From: Stutzerimonas decontaminans
GTDB lineage: Bacteria; Pseudomonadota; Gammaproteobacteria; Pseudomonadales; Pseudomonadaceae
Assembly (NCBI RefSeq): GCF_000661915.1
Contig: NZ_CP007509.1
Coordinates: 1 to 64,000, forward strand
Reading direction: 5' to 3'
Length of the DNA stretch: 64,000 bases
A model generated the notes under the pieces. It was given only the letters and a program-made list of their open reading frames with translations. It did no database searches and was not told where the DNA came from. Each line of letters opens with the position of its first letter. The first letter of the stretch is position 1. A program made the translations under genes and the position numbers. Shown here in pieces: positions 22,473 to 32,985 of this stretch.

Positions 22473-23413
22473 TGACCGAGCACCAGGCCGGGGGCGAACT
22501 GCTCGCGGCGGCTGTTGTACAGGTCGCCGAAGCCGAGCGGCTTGCCGCCGGGCAGTTGCAGGCGAGTCAGACGCAGGGCGCCTGTGCCGCAGGCAACGGT
22601 CAGCCCTTCCTTGCTCGCTTCGAGGATATGGCCGGGCTCGCCCTGCCCTCCGGCCAGCTGCGCGGCATGTACTTTCAAAGTTTCACCGGCAAGCGTGCTG
22701 TGGCAAATCGGCCAGGGATGGAAGGCGCGAATCAGCCGCTCCAGCTCGACCGCCGGGCGAGCCCAGTCGATGCGCGCCTCGTCCTTGCTGAGCTTGTGGG
22801 CGTAGGTGGCGAGGCTATCGTCCTGCACTTCCCCTGCGAGCGTACCGTCGGCCAGGGCATCGACCGCTTGCACCACTGCCTGCGAGCCGAGCTCGGCGAG
22901 ACGGTCGTGCAGCGTGCCGCCGGTGTCGTCGGCGGATATTGGCGTATGGACCTTGAGCAGCATCCGCCCGGTGTCCAGGCCGGCTTCCATCTGCATCACG
23001 GTGACGCCGGATTCGCTGTCGCCAGCTTCGATCGCTCGTTGGATCGGTGCGGCACCACGCCAGCGCGGCAACAGCGAGGCATGGCTGTTGATGCAGCCCA
23101 GGCGCGGCAGGTCGAGCACCGCTTGCGGCAGGATCAGGCCATAGGCGACCACCACCATCAGGTCCGCCTGCAGGTCTGCCAGTTCCGCCTGCGCCGCCGG
23201 GTCACGCAGGGTCTGCGGTTGAAACACCGGAATGCCGTGCTGCACCGCGAGCTGCTTGACCGGGCTGGGCATCAGCTTCTGCCCACGACCGGCGGGGCGA
23301 TCCGGCTGGGTGTAGACGGCAACGATCGATTTGCCCGCGTCGAGCAGGGCCTGCAGGTGCTGGGCGGCGAATTCCGGGGTGCCGGCGAAAACGATGCGCA
23401 AGGGTTGGGTCAT
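22469..23413 (-). CDS. fmt: Methionyl-tRNA formyltransferase
   Basis: Fmt formylates initiator Met-tRNA. The 314-residue product begins [20 protein letters not shown] and has the 10-formyl-THF site [20 protein letters not shown] with the catalytic N-H-D triad region, followed by a C-terminal OB-like tRNA-binding domain. It is separated from def by 209 bp that hold a large palindrome rather than directly abutting it. Confidence 0.97.
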   Translation of the reverse strand: MTQPLRIVFAGTPEFAAQHLQALLDAGKSIVAVYTQPDRPAGRGQKLMPSPVKQLAVQHGIPVFQPQTLRDPAAQAELADLQADLMVVVAYGLILPQAVLDLPRLGCINSHASLLPRWRGAAPIQRAIEAGDSESGVTVMQMEAGLDTGRMLLKVHTPISADDTGGTLHDRLAELGSQAVVQAVDALADGTLAGEVQDDSLATYAHKLSKDEARIDWARPAVELERLIRAFHPWPICHSTLAGETLKVHAAQLAGGQGEPGHILEASKEGLTVACGTGALRLTRLQLPGGKPLGFGDLYNSRREQFAPGLVLGQ

Positions 23414-23430
23414 GGGGGCTCGCTAAGAAA

Positions 23431-23609
23431 AAGGCTTGCGGCACAGGCGACTGAAAACTGCTGCGCTCGGTTAATGCTGCGTTAAAACCAGGCTCGGAAT
23501 GCTCATTTACAACCCGTAAACTCCGCTTCCTCGCCTGTTTTGCGGGGACGCCTAGTCCTTGCCTAACCTTCGCTCGCGGCGTTTTCACTCAGCCCGTATA
23601 GCAAGCCTT
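23431..23609. repeat. Long imperfect palindrome between def and fmt
   Basis: Nested complementary arms span the whole def-fmt gap: AAGGCTTGC (23431-23439) pairs exactly with GCAAGCCTT (23601-23609); CTGAAAACTGCTGCG near 23451 with CGCGGCGTTTTCACTCAG near 23575; AAAACCAGGC near 23484 with GCCTGTTTTGCG near 23533; and TTTAC with GTAAA around the AACCC loop at 23511-23515. The result is a hairpin-like element of about 180 nt. It may be a miniature mobile repeat or a structured RNA within the def-fmt transcript. I recall similar GGAATGCTC...CTCCGCTTCC pieces in other pseudomonads, which suggests a repeat family. Confidence 0.6.
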
Positions 23610-23622
23610 TGAGGTTCGGGAA

Positions 23623-24129
23623 TCAAGCCTGCTGGCGGTGGATCTTTTCCAGCTTCTTCTTGATCCGATCGCGCTTGAGACTGGAGAGATAGTCGACGAA
23701 CAGCTTACCGTTGAGATGATCACATTCGTGCTGGATGCACACCGCGAGCAGACCCTCGGCAACCATCTCGTAAGGCTTGCCATCACGATCCAGCGCCTTG
23801 ATCCGCACCTTCTGCGGGCGATCGACGTTCTCGTAGAAGCCCGGGACCGACAGGCAGCCTTCTTGGTACTGGTCCATCTCGTCGGTCAGCGATTCGAATT
23901 CGGGGTTGATGAAAACCCGCGGCTCCGACCGGTCTTCGGACAGGTCCATCACCACCACGCGCTTGTGCACATTGACCTGCGTCGCGGCCAAGCCGATGCC
24001 TGGAGCCTCGTACATGGTCTCGAACATGTCGTCGATCAGCTGACGAAGCTCGTCATCGACCACATCCACCGGTTTGGCGATGGTGCGCAGCCGCGGATCG
24101 GGAAATTCAAGGATGTTCAGAATGGCCAT
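23623..24129 (-). CDS. def: Peptide deformylase
   Basis: Def removes the N-formyl group from nascent proteins, using Fe2+. The 168-residue product has all three motifs: GIGLAATQ (44-51), EGCLSVPG with metal ligand C92, and QHECDHLNG with H134, E135 and H138. It functions in the same pathway as the downstream fmt. It is divergent from the LysM gene with a 148-bp shared promoter gap. Confidence 0.98.
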   Translation of the reverse strand: MAILNILEFPDPRLRTIAKPVDVVDDELRQLIDDMFETMYEAPGIGLAATQVNVHKRVVVMDLSEDRSEPRVFINPEFESLTDEMDQYQEGCLSVPGFYENVDRPQKVRIKALDRDGKPYEMVAEGLLAVCIQHECDHLNGKLFVDYLSSLKRDRIKKKLEKIHRQQA

Positions 24130-24277
24130 ATGCGTTTGTGATGCACTTATGGAATAAAGTCAAAAGCCGCTGCTAAGATGCCGAGCAGCATGGAAAACGG
24201 CTTAATGCCGCGATCCAAAAGGGTTCCGCGGCGCTAGGGCGCTTTACGTGAAGGCACATAATAAAGGGATTCACCAC

Positions 24278-25303
24278 ATGAGGAAATCACTACTCGCCCT
24301 GCTGCTGGTGGCCGTAGGCGGGCTCGCCCAGGCTGCGGTGCAGCTCAAGGACAATCACCCGGAGCGGTATACCGTGGTGAAGGGCGACACACTCTGGGAC
24401 ATATCCGGCCGCTTTCTGCGCGAGCCGTGGAAATGGCCGGAGCTGTGGCATGCCAACCCTCAGATCGCCAATCCTCATCTGATCTACCCCGGTGACACCC
24501 TGAGCCTGGTCTATGTCGACGGTCAGCCGCGTCTGGTGCTCGACCGCGGCGCCTCGCGCGGCACCATCAAGCTGTCGCCGACCGTGCGCACCACGCCGAT
24601 GGCCGAAGCCATCCCGACCATTCCGCTGGAAGCGATCAACAGCTTTTTGCTGAGCAACCGCATCATCGACACCGCCGAACAGTTCCAGGGTGCTCCCTAC
24701 ATCGTCGCCGGCAATGCCGAGCGCGTGATCAGCGGTGCCGGCGATCGCATCTACGGCCGCGGCGCCTTCGAAGCGAACATGCCGGCCTACGGCATCTTCC
24801 GTCAGGGCAAGACCTACGTCGATCCGGACAGTGGCGAGTTCCTCGGCATCAACGCCGACGACGTCGGCACCGTCGAGATCGCCGAAATCGAGGGCGACAT
24901 CGCCACCATGCAGCTGACCCGTACTACCCAGGAAGCGCGCATCGGTGATCGCCTGTTTCCGGGTGAAGAGCGTGCGGTCAACTCCACCTTCATGCCCAGC
25001 GCGCCGTCGACCGATGTCGAAGGCGTGATTCTCGATGTACCGCGTGGCGTTACCCAGATCGGCCAGTTCGATGTGGTCACGCTGAACAAGGGGGCGCGCG
25101 ACGGCCTGAAGGACGGCAACGTGCTGGCGGTGTACAAGACCGGCGAAACCGTGCGTGATCGTGTGACCGGCGAAAACGTGAAGATTCCGGATGAGCGTTC
25201 CGGTCTGCTGATGGTGTTCCGTACCTACGACAAGCTCAGCTATGGCCTGGTGCTGCAGGCGACCCGTTCGCTGGCGGTGAAGGACAAGGTCCGTAACCCC
25301 TGA
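24278..25303 (+). CDS. Exported LysM-domain protein
   Basis: The 341-residue protein has a signal peptide (MRKSLLALLLVAVGGLAQA) and an N-terminal LysM motif (YTVVKGDTLWDISGRF... to IYPGDTL, about residues 31-80). The motif binds peptidoglycan glycan strands, placing the protein in the periplasm. The rest (about 90-341) is a conserved pseudomonad region of unknown function. The ATG at 24278 is preferred over an in-frame GTG at 24248 because it begins the signal peptide directly. It is the PA0020-type neighbour of def and dprA. Confidence 0.88.
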   Translation: MRKSLLALLLVAVGGLAQAAVQLKDNHPERYTVVKGDTLWDISGRFLREPWKWPELWHANPQIANPHLIYPGDTLSLVYVDGQPRLVLDRGASRGTIKLSPTVRTTPMAEAIPTIPLEAINSFLLSNRIIDTAEQFQGAPYIVAGNAERVISGAGDRIYGRGAFEANMPAYGIFRQGKTYVDPDSGEFLGINADDVGTVEIAEIEGDIATMQLTRTTQEARIGDRLFPGEERAVNSTFMPSAPSTDVEGVILDVPRGVTQIGQFDVVTLNKGARDGLKDGNVLAVYKTGETVRDRVTGENVKIPDERSGLLMVFRTYDKLSYGLVLQATRSLAVKDKVRNP

Positions 25304-25311
25304 AACAAGAG

Positions 25312-25335
25312 AGCCCCGCAAACGCGGGGCTTTTT
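25312..25335 (+). terminator. Rho-independent terminator after the LysM gene
   Basis: AGCCCCGC (25312-25319) and GCGGGGCT (25324-25331) form a perfect 8-bp stem with an AAAC loop, followed by TTTT. It begins 9 bp after the LysM-gene stop. Confidence 0.9.
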
Positions 25336-25390
25336 CATGCTGCGATAGCACCGTAAGGATGCGGTGCCACGAGACAAGGAGTGCTCGCCC

Positions 25391-26488
25391 ATGCCCGCCA
25401 TTTCTCCTGCCGAGCTCGAAGCCCGGTTGCGTCTGCATCTGCTGCCCGAGCTCGGTCCGCGTCGTCTGCGCAAACTGGTCAGTGCCTTTCCGGATGCCGC
25501 TTCGGCGCTGAGCGCGCCAGCCAGTGCCTGGCGCTCGCTGGGGCTGCCGGCAAGCTGTGCCGAGCCGCGACGCAGTGCCGAAATCCGCGAGCGTGCCAGC
25601 GCCGCCCTCGCCTGGCTGGAGCAGCCCGACCGGCATCTGCTCTGCTGGGACGATCCGAGCTACCCCGCCTTGCTCGCCGAGCTGCCAGATGCCCCGCCGC
25701 TGCTGTTCATTGCCGGCGACCCGACGTTGCTCGAGCGGCCGCAGCTGGCGATGGTCGGCAGTCGTCGCGCCTCGCGCAATGGCCTGGACAACGCCTGGGC
25801 CTTCTCCCGCAGCCTGGCCGGTGCCGGCTTCGTCATCACCAGCGGGCTGGCGCTGGGCATCGATGGCGCTGCGCACCAGGGTGCACTGGATGCCGGCGGC
25901 AGAACCGTCGCAGTGCTGGGCACCGGTCTCGAACGGCTGTATCCGCAGCGTCACGCCGGCCTTGCGCGGCAGATCGTTGAGGGAGGCGGTGCGCTGGTGT
26001 CCGAGCTGCCGCTGGACTGCCCGCCACAGGCGAGCAACTTTCCGCGGCGCAATCGCATCATCAGTGGCCTGTCGCTGGGTGTGCTGGTGGTCGAGGCAAG
26101 CCCGTCCAGTGGATCGCTGATTACCGCGCGACTCGCTGCCGAGCAGGGTCGCGAGGTGTATGCGATTCCCGGCTCGATCCACCACCCCGGTGCCCGTGGT
26201 TGTCATCAGCTGATTCGCCAGGGCGCTGCGCTGGTGGAGTCGGTCGAGGATGTGCTCGAAGCCCTGCGCGGTTGGCAGCAGGTCGAACCACTGGCCGATG
26301 ACACGCCGAAGTCGACGCAGCCGGGCAATCCGCTGCTGCGCGAATTGCTGGCGGCGTCGCGCAGCAGCGAAGCGCTGGCCATGGCGCTCGGACAGCCGCT
26401 GGGGCAGGTACTGGCGCAACTCACCGAACTGGAAGTCGAGGGCAAGGTTGCCTGCGAGAACGGGTTGTGGTCGGTAATTACCCGCTAG
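25391..26488 (+). CDS. dprA: DNA-processing protein DprA (Smf)
   Basis: DprA binds incoming single-stranded DNA and loads RecA during natural transformation, a trait well known in P. stutzeri. The 365-residue product has a SAM-like N-terminal helical region, the Rossmann DprA core (MVGSRRASRNGLDNAW, ITSGLALGIDGAAHQGAL, SNFPRRNRIISGLS) and a C-terminal winged-helix segment. The ATG at 25391 follows AAGGAG; a longer in-frame start overlaps that Shine-Dalgarno and is rejected. Confidence 0.95.
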   Translation: MPAISPAELEARLRLHLLPELGPRRLRKLVSAFPDAASALSAPASAWRSLGLPASCAEPRRSAEIRERASAALAWLEQPDRHLLCWDDPSYPALLAELPDAPPLLFIAGDPTLLERPQLAMVGSRRASRNGLDNAWAFSRSLAGAGFVITSGLALGIDGAAHQGALDAGGRTVAVLGTGLERLYPQRHAGLARQIVEGGGALVSELPLDCPPQASNFPRRNRIISGLSLGVLVVEASPSSGSLITARLAAEQGREVYAIPGSIHHPGARGCHQLIRQGAALVESVEDVLEALRGWQQVEPLADDTPKSTQPGNPLLRELLAASRSSEALAMALGQPLGQVLAQLTELEVEGKVACENGLWSVITR

Positions 26489-26698
26489 CGGGGGTTCGCG
26501 GCGACGGTTGTGGCTGAGCCTGCGCCCGGCTGCGGTACGTCATTCGTCGAACCAGGTCGCAGGCCGTCAGGGGGGCTGGACGATGTCCGGATATCGGGCG
26601 GTTCTGTTGCGGCCTGTAGCGAATCAGTTGCGCGGCCCCCTGCTCGACGACATTTGCCTTGGGTACACTGCCGCTTTTTCATCCAGGCAGAGGTCGGC

Positions 26699-27256
26699 AT
26701 GATCGGCGATTGGCGTGTGCAGCAGGTGGCGCGGGTGGTTCGCGCTGGCGGAGTAATCGCCTACCCGACCGAAGCGGTTTGGGGGGTTGGCTGTGACCCT
26801 TGGGATGAAGACGTAGTGATGCGTCTGCTGGCGCTCAAGGAACGGCCGGTGGAGAAGGGCCTGATCCTGATTGCCGACGCCGTCGAGCAGTTCGATTTCC
26901 TGCTGGACGACCTGCCCGAGCGTTGGCTCGATCGCCTGGCCGGCACTTGGCCAGGGCCGAACACCTGGCTGGTGCCGCATCGCGGCCGGCTGCCGGAGTG
27001 GATCACCGGGCGGCACGACAGCGTGGCCCTGCGGGTAACCGATCATCCATTGGTCACACGGCTGTGTGCGTTGACCGGGCCGCTGGTATCGACCTCTGCC
27101 AACCCTGCCGGCCGTCCCGCAGCGCGCTCGCGGCTGCGGGTCGAGCAGTATTTCCCCCGTCAGCTCGACGCGGTGTTCACCGGCCCGCTGGGGGGACGGC
27201 GCAACCCTAGCGTCATCCGCGATCTGCGCACGGGCGAAGTGATTCGTCCGGCCTGA
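26699..27256 (+). CDS. tsaC: Threonylcarbamoyl-AMP synthase (TsaC/YrdC)
   Basis: TsaC makes threonylcarbamoyl-AMP for t6A modification of ANN-decoding tRNAs. The 185-residue product has the YrdC core, with [12 protein letters not shown] near the N-terminus, [12 protein letters not shown] and the terminal [14 protein letters not shown]. The start at 26699 gives the standard short TsaC and follows AGAGGT. The open frame to the left is not protein-like. It lies 210 bp after dprA, a gap in which I see no further gene. Confidence 0.95.
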   Translation: MIGDWRVQQVARVVRAGGVIAYPTEAVWGVGCDPWDEDVVMRLLALKERPVEKGLILIADAVEQFDFLLDDLPERWLDRLAGTWPGPNTWLVPHRGRLPEWITGRHDSVALRVTDHPLVTRLCALTGPLVSTSANPAGRPAARSRLRVEQYFPRQLDAVFTGPLGGRRNPSVIRDLRTGEVIRPA

Positions 27257-27278
27257 GCCGGCGAATCGACGGCTGCGC

Positions 27279-27298
27279 GGCTGCCTTTAGCGGCAGCC
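27279..27298. terminator. Stem-loop between convergent tsaC and qor
   Basis: GGCTGCC (27279-27285) pairs with GGCAGCC (27292-27298) around TTTAGC. An alternative longer pairing GACGGCTGC/GCAGCCGTC surrounds it. It lies between convergent stops and probably serves both genes, though T-tracts are lacking. Confidence 0.45.
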
Positions 27299-27307
27299 GT
27301 CACCGCG

Positions 27308-28285
27308 TCAAGGCAGCAGGATGGTCGATCCGGTGGTCTGCCCCGCGGCCAGCTTGCGCTGGGCTTCGGCTGCTTCGCCGAGAGGATAGCGCTGGCCGAT
27401 CTCGACATGGATCTTGCCGCTGCCGATCATTTCGAACAGCTCGTCGGCCATGGCCTGCAGCCTCTCCGGCGTATCGGCGTAGCCAGCCAGAATCGGTCGG
27501 GTGACGAACAGTGAACCCTTCTGCGCCAGCACACCCAGGTTCACCCCGGTGACCGCGCCGGAGGCGTTGCCGAAGCTCACCAGCAGGCCGCGCGGGGCGA
27601 CGCAATCGAGGGAAACTTCCCAGCTGTTCTTGCCTACCGAGTCGTAGACCACCGGGCATTTTTTGCCTTCGGTCAGCTCCAGTACACGCTGCACTACATC
27701 TTCACGGGTGCGATCGATGGTAGCCCAGGCGCCCAGGGCCTTGGCCCGCTCGGCCTTTTCCGCGGAGCCGACCACGCCGATCAATTGCGCGCCCAGTGCG
27801 CGCGCCCACTGACAGGCGATGGAGCCGACGCCGCCGGCCGCGGCATGGAACAGCACGGTTTCGCCGGCCTGCAACGGGTGGACCTGGCGCAGCAGGTACT
27901 GGCAGGTCAGGCCCTTGAGCATCACTGCGGCCGCCTGCTCGAAGCTGATCGAATCCGGCAGTTTGACCAGATGCCGCGCCGGCAGCGTGTGATGTTCGCC
28001 GTAGGCGCCGAGCGGGCCGGTGGCATAGGCGACCCGGTCGCCAGGCTGCAGGTGCTGCACGCCCTCGCCGACCGCTTCGACCACGCCGGCACCTTCGGTT
28101 CCCAGCCCGGATGGCAGGCTTGGCGGCTGATACAGGCCACTGCGGAAATAGGTGTCGATGAAGTTCAGACCGATGGCGTGGTTGCGCACCCGCACTTCGC
28201 CTGCGGCCGGCGCGCTGAGCGGTACATCAACCTGTTCCAGGACTTCGGGACCGCCGTGCTGGCTGAATTGGATGCGCTGGGACAT
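27308..28285 (-). CDS. qor: NADPH:quinone oxidoreductase, zeta-crystallin type
   Basis: The 325-residue protein is in the zinc-free medium-chain dehydrogenase family and reduces quinones with NADPH. The nucleotide-binding motif is AAAGGVGSIACQWARALGA, followed by GVVGSAEKAERAKALGA. The GroES-like N-terminal domain has LGTEGAGVVEAVGEGV. The ATG at 28285 follows CAGGAG. It is divergent from hemF with a 152-bp gap and sits at the locus of P. aeruginosa PA0023. Confidence 0.93.
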   Translation of the reverse strand: MSQRIQFSQHGGPEVLEQVDVPLSAPAAGEVRVRNHAIGLNFIDTYFRSGLYQPPSLPSGLGTEGAGVVEAVGEGVQHLQPGDRVAYATGPLGAYGEHHTLPARHLVKLPDSISFEQAAAVMLKGLTCQYLLRQVHPLQAGETVLFHAAAGGVGSIACQWARALGAQLIGVVGSAEKAERAKALGAWATIDRTREDVVQRVLELTEGKKCPVVYDSVGKNSWEVSLDCVAPRGLLVSFGNASGAVTGVNLGVLAQKGSLFVTRPILAGYADTPERLQAMADELFEMIGSGKIHVEIGQRYPLGEAAEAQRKLAAGQTTGSTILLP

Positions 28286-28305
28286 GTCTGGCTCCTGGTC
28301 TTTGA

Positions 28306-29355
<1,050 letters not shown>

Positions 29356-29395
29356 CTTCGACTGCTATCTGCACCCACACTGCAAGGATTCACCC

Positions 29396-30208
29396 ATGGA
29401 CCGCTACGGCGTCTTCGGCAACCCCATCGGCCACAGCAAGTCGCCGCAGATTCATACCCTGTTCGCCGCGCAGACCGGCCAGGCGCTTTGCTACGAGGCG
29501 TTGCTGGCGCCGCTGGATGACTTCCCCGGATATGCCCGGGCCTTCTTCCAGCAGGGCCTGGGTGCCAATGTCACGGTGCCGTTCAAAGAGCAGGCATTCC
29601 GGATGGCCGATCAGCTCACCGAGCGCGCCCGTCGCGCCGGTGCGGTGAATACCCTGAAGAAGCTCGAAGACGGCCGGCTGCTCGGCGACAACACTGACGG
29701 CGCCGGGCTGGTCGGCGACCTGCTGAACGCCGGTGTGGCGCTGGCGGGCCAACGTATTTTGCTGCTCGGAGCTGGCGGGGCCGTGCGTGGCGTGCTGGAA
29801 CCGTTGCTGGTGCAGCAGCCCGCCGCGCTGATCATCGCCAACCGCACCGTGAGCAAGGCCGAACAGCTGGCACTGGAATTCGGCGAACTCGGTCCGCTGT
29901 CGGCCAGCACGTTCACCGATCTTGCCGAACCGGTTGACCTGATCATCAACGGCACCTCGGCCAGTCTTGGTGGTGAACTGCCACCGCTGGTCGACAGCCT
30001 GATCCAGCCGGGTCATACCTTCTGCTACGACATGATGTACTCCGCCAGGCCCACGGCGTTCTGCGAGTGGGCGGCGGCGCTGGGTGCGAAGACCCGTGAC
30101 GGGCTCGGCATGCTGGTGGAACAGGCGGCGGAAGCCTTCGAACTCTGGCGCGGCGTGCGTCCGGATACGGTGCCGGTGCTCGAGGCGCTGCGCCGGCAGC
30201 TCAGCTAG
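29396..30208 (+). CDS. aroE: Shikimate 5-dehydrogenase
   Basis: AroE reduces 3-dehydroshikimate with NADPH in aromatic amino acid synthesis. The 270-residue product has the substrate motif NPIGHSKSP (9-17), NVTVPFKE, the [11 protein letters not shown] loop and the NADPH-binding [13 protein letters not shown]. The ATG at 29396 follows AAGGAT; longer in-frame readings overlap hemF and are rejected. Its stop overlaps the stop of the convergent next gene. Confidence 0.97.
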   Translation: MDRYGVFGNPIGHSKSPQIHTLFAAQTGQALCYEALLAPLDDFPGYARAFFQQGLGANVTVPFKEQAFRMADQLTERARRAGAVNTLKKLEDGRLLGDNTDGAGLVGDLLNAGVALAGQRILLLGAGGAVRGVLEPLLVQQPAALIIANRTVSKAEQLALEFGELGPLSASTFTDLAEPVDLIINGTSASLGGELPPLVDSLIQPGHTFCYDMMYSARPTAFCEWAAALGAKTRDGLGMLVEQAAEAFELWRGVRPDTVPVLEALRRQLS

Positions 30209-30816
30209 CCGCGGAAGTGAATGCGCTGATGAATATGCTGGGGCCGTTCGAGTTCGTCGACGATGCCGGCGGCGATGCGCTGCAATTCCCGATAGGGATT
30301 GGCCTCGCCCTTGCCCGCCGCTTCGGCCAGCGCCTCGACGGTCAAATGATTGCCGGCTGAGGGCGCATCCACCAGCGTCCAGCGCAGCGGATGAGCCACT
30401 AGGCGTTGCAGCGCCGCTTCGACTTCCGGCTGCAGCTCGATTGCCGGGAAGTCGGCAACCAGCAGCAGGCGGTCGACCTTGGCGCGCTCCAGGCCGAGCA
30501 ACAGCGCCGCGACTGCCTGATAGAAATCCCGTTGGGGTGACTCGCCGGTAACCGCATCGGCACCCGGCAGCCGCGGCGTCTGGAACAGGCAGATCACCGC
30601 ATCCATTCCGGCCGCGCTTTCGCTGACGCTCACTGCATCGAATGGATCGCCCGGTTTGGTGCGTAGGCCTGGCCGGGCGGATATCGAATTGAGGTCGTCG
30701 AGCAACGCCACAGCCTCATGCTGGCGGCTGAGCAGCTCCACCAGCAGCGCGCTGCCGAGGTCGTCGTGCGCACCGTAAAGGGCGAACTTCAGCCGCGGCG
30801 TTTCAGCGTTGAGCAT
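30205..30816 (-). CDS. NAD(P)-binding Rossmann-like protein of unknown role
   Basis: The 203-residue protein has a beta-alpha-beta opening, [22 protein letters not shown], in the style of short atypical epimerase/NmrA-like proteins, and later [15 protein letters not shown]. The nucleotide-binding glycine motif is degenerate (GAHDDLG), so cofactor binding is uncertain. It probably shares an operon with the DUF883 gene upstream (12-bp gap). Its product and substrate are not known to me. Confidence 0.65.
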   Translation of the reverse strand: MLNAETPRLKFALYGAHDDLGSALLVELLSRQHEAVALLDDLNSISARPGLRTKPGDPFDAVSVSESAAGMDAVICLFQTPRLPGADAVTGESPQRDFYQAVAALLLGLERAKVDRLLLVADFPAIELQPEVEAALQRLVAHPLRWTLVDAPSAGNHLTVEALAEAAGKGEANPYRELQRIAAGIVDELERPQHIHQRIHFRG

Positions 30817-30828
30817 GACGACAGCCGA

Positions 30829-31140
30829 TCAGCGGCGCGTGATCAGGTAACCGATCACGGCAAAGGCGCCGGCGGCCAGGGCCAGGGTGCCCAGCGGGTG
30901 CTCCTTGGCGCAGTCACGCGCGGCGCGGCTGGCTTCGCGGGTGCGTCGGGAGATATCGGCGTAATGCTCATCCCAGTCGTTGTCGTGCCAGAGCGACTCG
31001 GCACGTGAGCGCAGGGCGCTGAGCCGCTTGTGTGAGTCGCGGGCAGCGTTGTGCTTGAGCTCGTCGAGCGCGCGCATCAGGCTGTCGATCTCGTGCTGGA
31101 CTTCTTCGCGGGTGGTGGCTTTGTGGCTGAAACGGGACAT
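30829..31140 (-). CDS. DUF883/ElaB-YqjD-type membrane-anchored protein
   Basis: The 103-residue protein has a charged helical body (residues about 10-75) and a single C-terminal transmembrane segment, GTLALAAGAFAVIGYL, ending in ITRR. This is the layout of the ElaB/YqjD/YgaM family, whose members tether ribosomes to the inner membrane in stationary phase in E. coli. The start at 31140 follows a strong GGGGAGGT. A longer frame to 31347 lacks such a site. Confidence 0.8.
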   Translation of the reverse strand: MSRFSHKATTREEVQHEIDSLMRALDELKHNAARDSHKRLSALRSRAESLWHDNDWDEHYADISRRTREASRAARDCAKEHPLGTLALAAGAFAVIGYLITRR

Positions 31141-31387
31141 GGTGTGACCTCCCCTCGGTAAGTGTGGTTGTTTGACCTCGAAAAGGCCGAGAGGTGCTGC
31201 TGAACAGGATGCGGATGCAGCGGGAAGCACCTCAGAATGTTTCCCCAGCACTGGCAGCGAGCGGCTCGCTTCCGACGAACCGTTCATCGGGAACAGGCGA
31301 GCCGTCAGGCGATTCCCTATACTGGCGCAACGTCTACCACGTCGCATTTAGCGCATTTCGACCTTCCATCGCGGGGAAAAGCCCATC

Positions 31388-32326
31388 GTGAACTTTCGTC
31401 GTACCCTCGCCAGCCTGTTTTTTGTTTGCCTGGCCTCGTCGCCGGCCCTTCATGCCCAGGCCGCCAAGCCGGCCGTCCAGGAACTCGCCTCCGGCAGTGC
31501 GCTGCTGGTCGATCTCAATACCAACGAAGTGCTGTATTCCAGCAACCCCGACATGGTGGTGCCGATCGCCTCGGTGACCAAGCTGATGACCGCGATGGTC
31601 GTGCTGGACGCCAAGCTGCCGCTGGATCAGGTGCTGCCGGTGACCATCCGCGACGCCAAGGAAATGCAGGGCGTGTTCTCCCGCGTGCGCATCGGCAGCG
31701 AGATCAGCCGTCGCGAGATGCTGCTGCTGACCCTGATGTCTTCCGAGAACCGCGCGGCCGCCAGCCTCGCCCACCACTACCCGGGTGGTTACTCGGCGTT
31801 CATCCAGGCGATGAACGCCAAGGCGCGGGCGCTGGGCATGAGCCGCACGCACTACATCGAGCCCACCGGGCTGTCCGAGCGCAACGTCTCCAGTGCCAAT
31901 GACCTGGTCAAGCTGATCCGTGCCAGCCGCCAGTACGCGCTGATCCAGCAGTTCAGCACCACTGACGAGAAGACTGTGGCCTTTCGCAAGCCCAACTACA
32001 CCCTGGGCTTTCGCAACACCAACGCCCTGGTGCGCAAGAACAACTGGGACATCCAGCTGAGCAAGACCGGCTTCACCAACGCTGCCGGCCATTGCCTGGT
32101 GATGAGCACCACCATGAAGCAGCGCCCGGTGGCCTTCGTGGTGCTCGATGCGTTCGGCAAGTACACCCATATGGCCGACGCCAACCGCCTGAAGAAGTGG
32201 CTGGAAACCGGTACCGTGACCCCGGTACCCGCCGCCGCGCTGGCCTACAAGCAGCAGAAGCAGGCCCAGCGCCAGTTGGCCGGCCAACCGGCGGACGCTG
32301 CCCAAGCGCTGCTGGAAACCCGCTGA
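31388..32326 (+). CDS. pbpG: D-alanyl-D-alanine endopeptidase (PBP7)
   Basis: This is a low-molecular-mass penicillin-binding protein that cleaves peptidoglycan cross-links. The 312 residues start with a signal peptide ending around ALHAQA, then S-x-x-K as SVTK (62-65), S-x-N as SEN, and the KTG box in SKTGFTN. The C-terminal extension is Gln/Ala-rich and probably disordered. The start is GTG at 31388. The 247-bp gap to the divergent DUF883 gene holds both promoters. Confidence 0.93.
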   Translation: MNFRRTLASLFFVCLASSPALHAQAAKPAVQELASGSALLVDLNTNEVLYSSNPDMVVPIASVTKLMTAMVVLDAKLPLDQVLPVTIRDAKEMQGVFSRVRIGSEISRREMLLLTLMSSENRAAASLAHHYPGGYSAFIQAMNAKARALGMSRTHYIEPTGLSERNVSSANDLVKLIRASRQYALIQQFSTTDEKTVAFRKPNYTLGFRNTNALVRKNNWDIQLSKTGFTNAAGHCLVMSTTMKQRPVAFVVLDAFGKYTHMADANRLKKWLETGTVTPVPAAALAYKQQKQAQRQLAGQPADAAQALLETR

Positions 32327-32335
32327 GCCCTGTGC

Positions 32336-32363
32336 GCGCTGCGCGAACCGGTCCGCGCAGCGC
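32336..32363. other. Stem-loop after pbpG
   Basis: GCGCTGCGCG (32336-32345) and CGCGCAGCGC (32354-32363) form a perfect 10-bp stem with the loop AACCGGTC. It starts 10 bp after the pbpG stop. It lacks a T-tract, so it may be a Rho-dependent pause or mRNA 3'-end stabiliser. Confidence 0.5.
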
Positions 32364-32371
32364 CTCAGATG

Positions 32372-32419
32372 AGAATCGATGGGTATTCTTGAGTTTGCGC
32401 AACTCTTTTTGCCGAGAGT
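32372..32419. promoter_or_regulatory. Paired dyads upstream of the DUF2946-TonB cluster
   Basis: AGAAT-N8-ATTCT (32372-32389) is followed 30 bp later by ACTCT-N8-AGAGT (32402-32419). Both are exact 5-8-5 dyads just ahead of the metal-uptake cluster at 32468. The spacing suggests a regulator, but neither matches the Fur consensus well and I cannot name the factor. Confidence 0.3.
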
Positions 32420-32467
32420 CGTTCCTATCATGAACGTCATTCGCAACTACGCCCTGTCGAATCCTTG

Positions 32468-32860
32468 ATGAATCGTCGCCGCCTCCCTGCCTGGCTCGCC
32501 AGCCTGGCCCTGCTGATCCATCTGCTGAGCATGCCGCTGTCGGGCCTGTTGCCGGCGGAGAGCAAGCGGCTGCTCGGCTGGAGCGGGCATTGCCCGTTGA
32601 TGCAGGCACAGCTGCAGCAGTCGCACGCACTGCATGGGTCGGCGGAGCATGGCGAGCATGAACCGGCCACCCATGGTGGGATGCCGCCGTGCTGCTGCTG
32701 CGCCGGTTCGATGGGCGTGGCAGCGCTGCCCGGCGCCGCACCGCTGCTACCGCAGGAAATTCGTGGCGGCCCGGTTCTCGCTGTCGAAGTAGGCGCCCAT
32801 CGGCCGTCGCCACGGCAACAATGGCCAGCCCTCAACCCGCGCGCCTCACCCCTCGCCTGA
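32468..32860 (+). CDS. DUF2946 family protein, metal-binding-like
   Basis: The 130-residue protein has a hydrophobic N-terminal segment (signal or anchor, about residues 8-30). A His/Cys-rich middle (QSHALHGSAEHGEHEP, then GGMPPCCCCAGSMG) should bind soft or borderline metals. DUF2946 proteins commonly sit beside TonB receptors and copper genes. The ATG at 32468 directly follows a TTG that could also start. It precedes the TonB receptor gene by 125 bp on the same strand. A periplasmic role in metal handling is an inference. Confidence 0.75.
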   Translation: MNRRRLPAWLASLALLIHLLSMPLSGLLPAESKRLLGWSGHCPLMQAQLQQSHALHGSAEHGEHEPATHGGMPPCCCCAGSMGVAALPGAAPLLPQEIRGGPVLAVEVGAHRPSPRQQWPALNPRASPLA

Positions 32861-32985
32861 CGCCGCTGGCGTCACTCCTCGTTGCTACGCCTGAACTGAC
32901 CTGCACCCGCCAATGGCCGGCGTGCGGGCATCTGTCGCCGGCTATTCGCCGTGCGGCCCTGTCTGTTGCACAAGGAACATGCGAG

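Noticed and set aside
24290..26419. A 709-codon minus-strand frame across the LysM gene and dprA
   Set aside because: It crosses a strong plus-strand terminator and two well-supported genes, so it is a composition artefact.
32372..32389. Fur box before the DUF2946-TonB cluster
   Set aside because: The dyad matches the 19-bp Fur consensus at only about a third of positions; reported only as an unassigned dyad.
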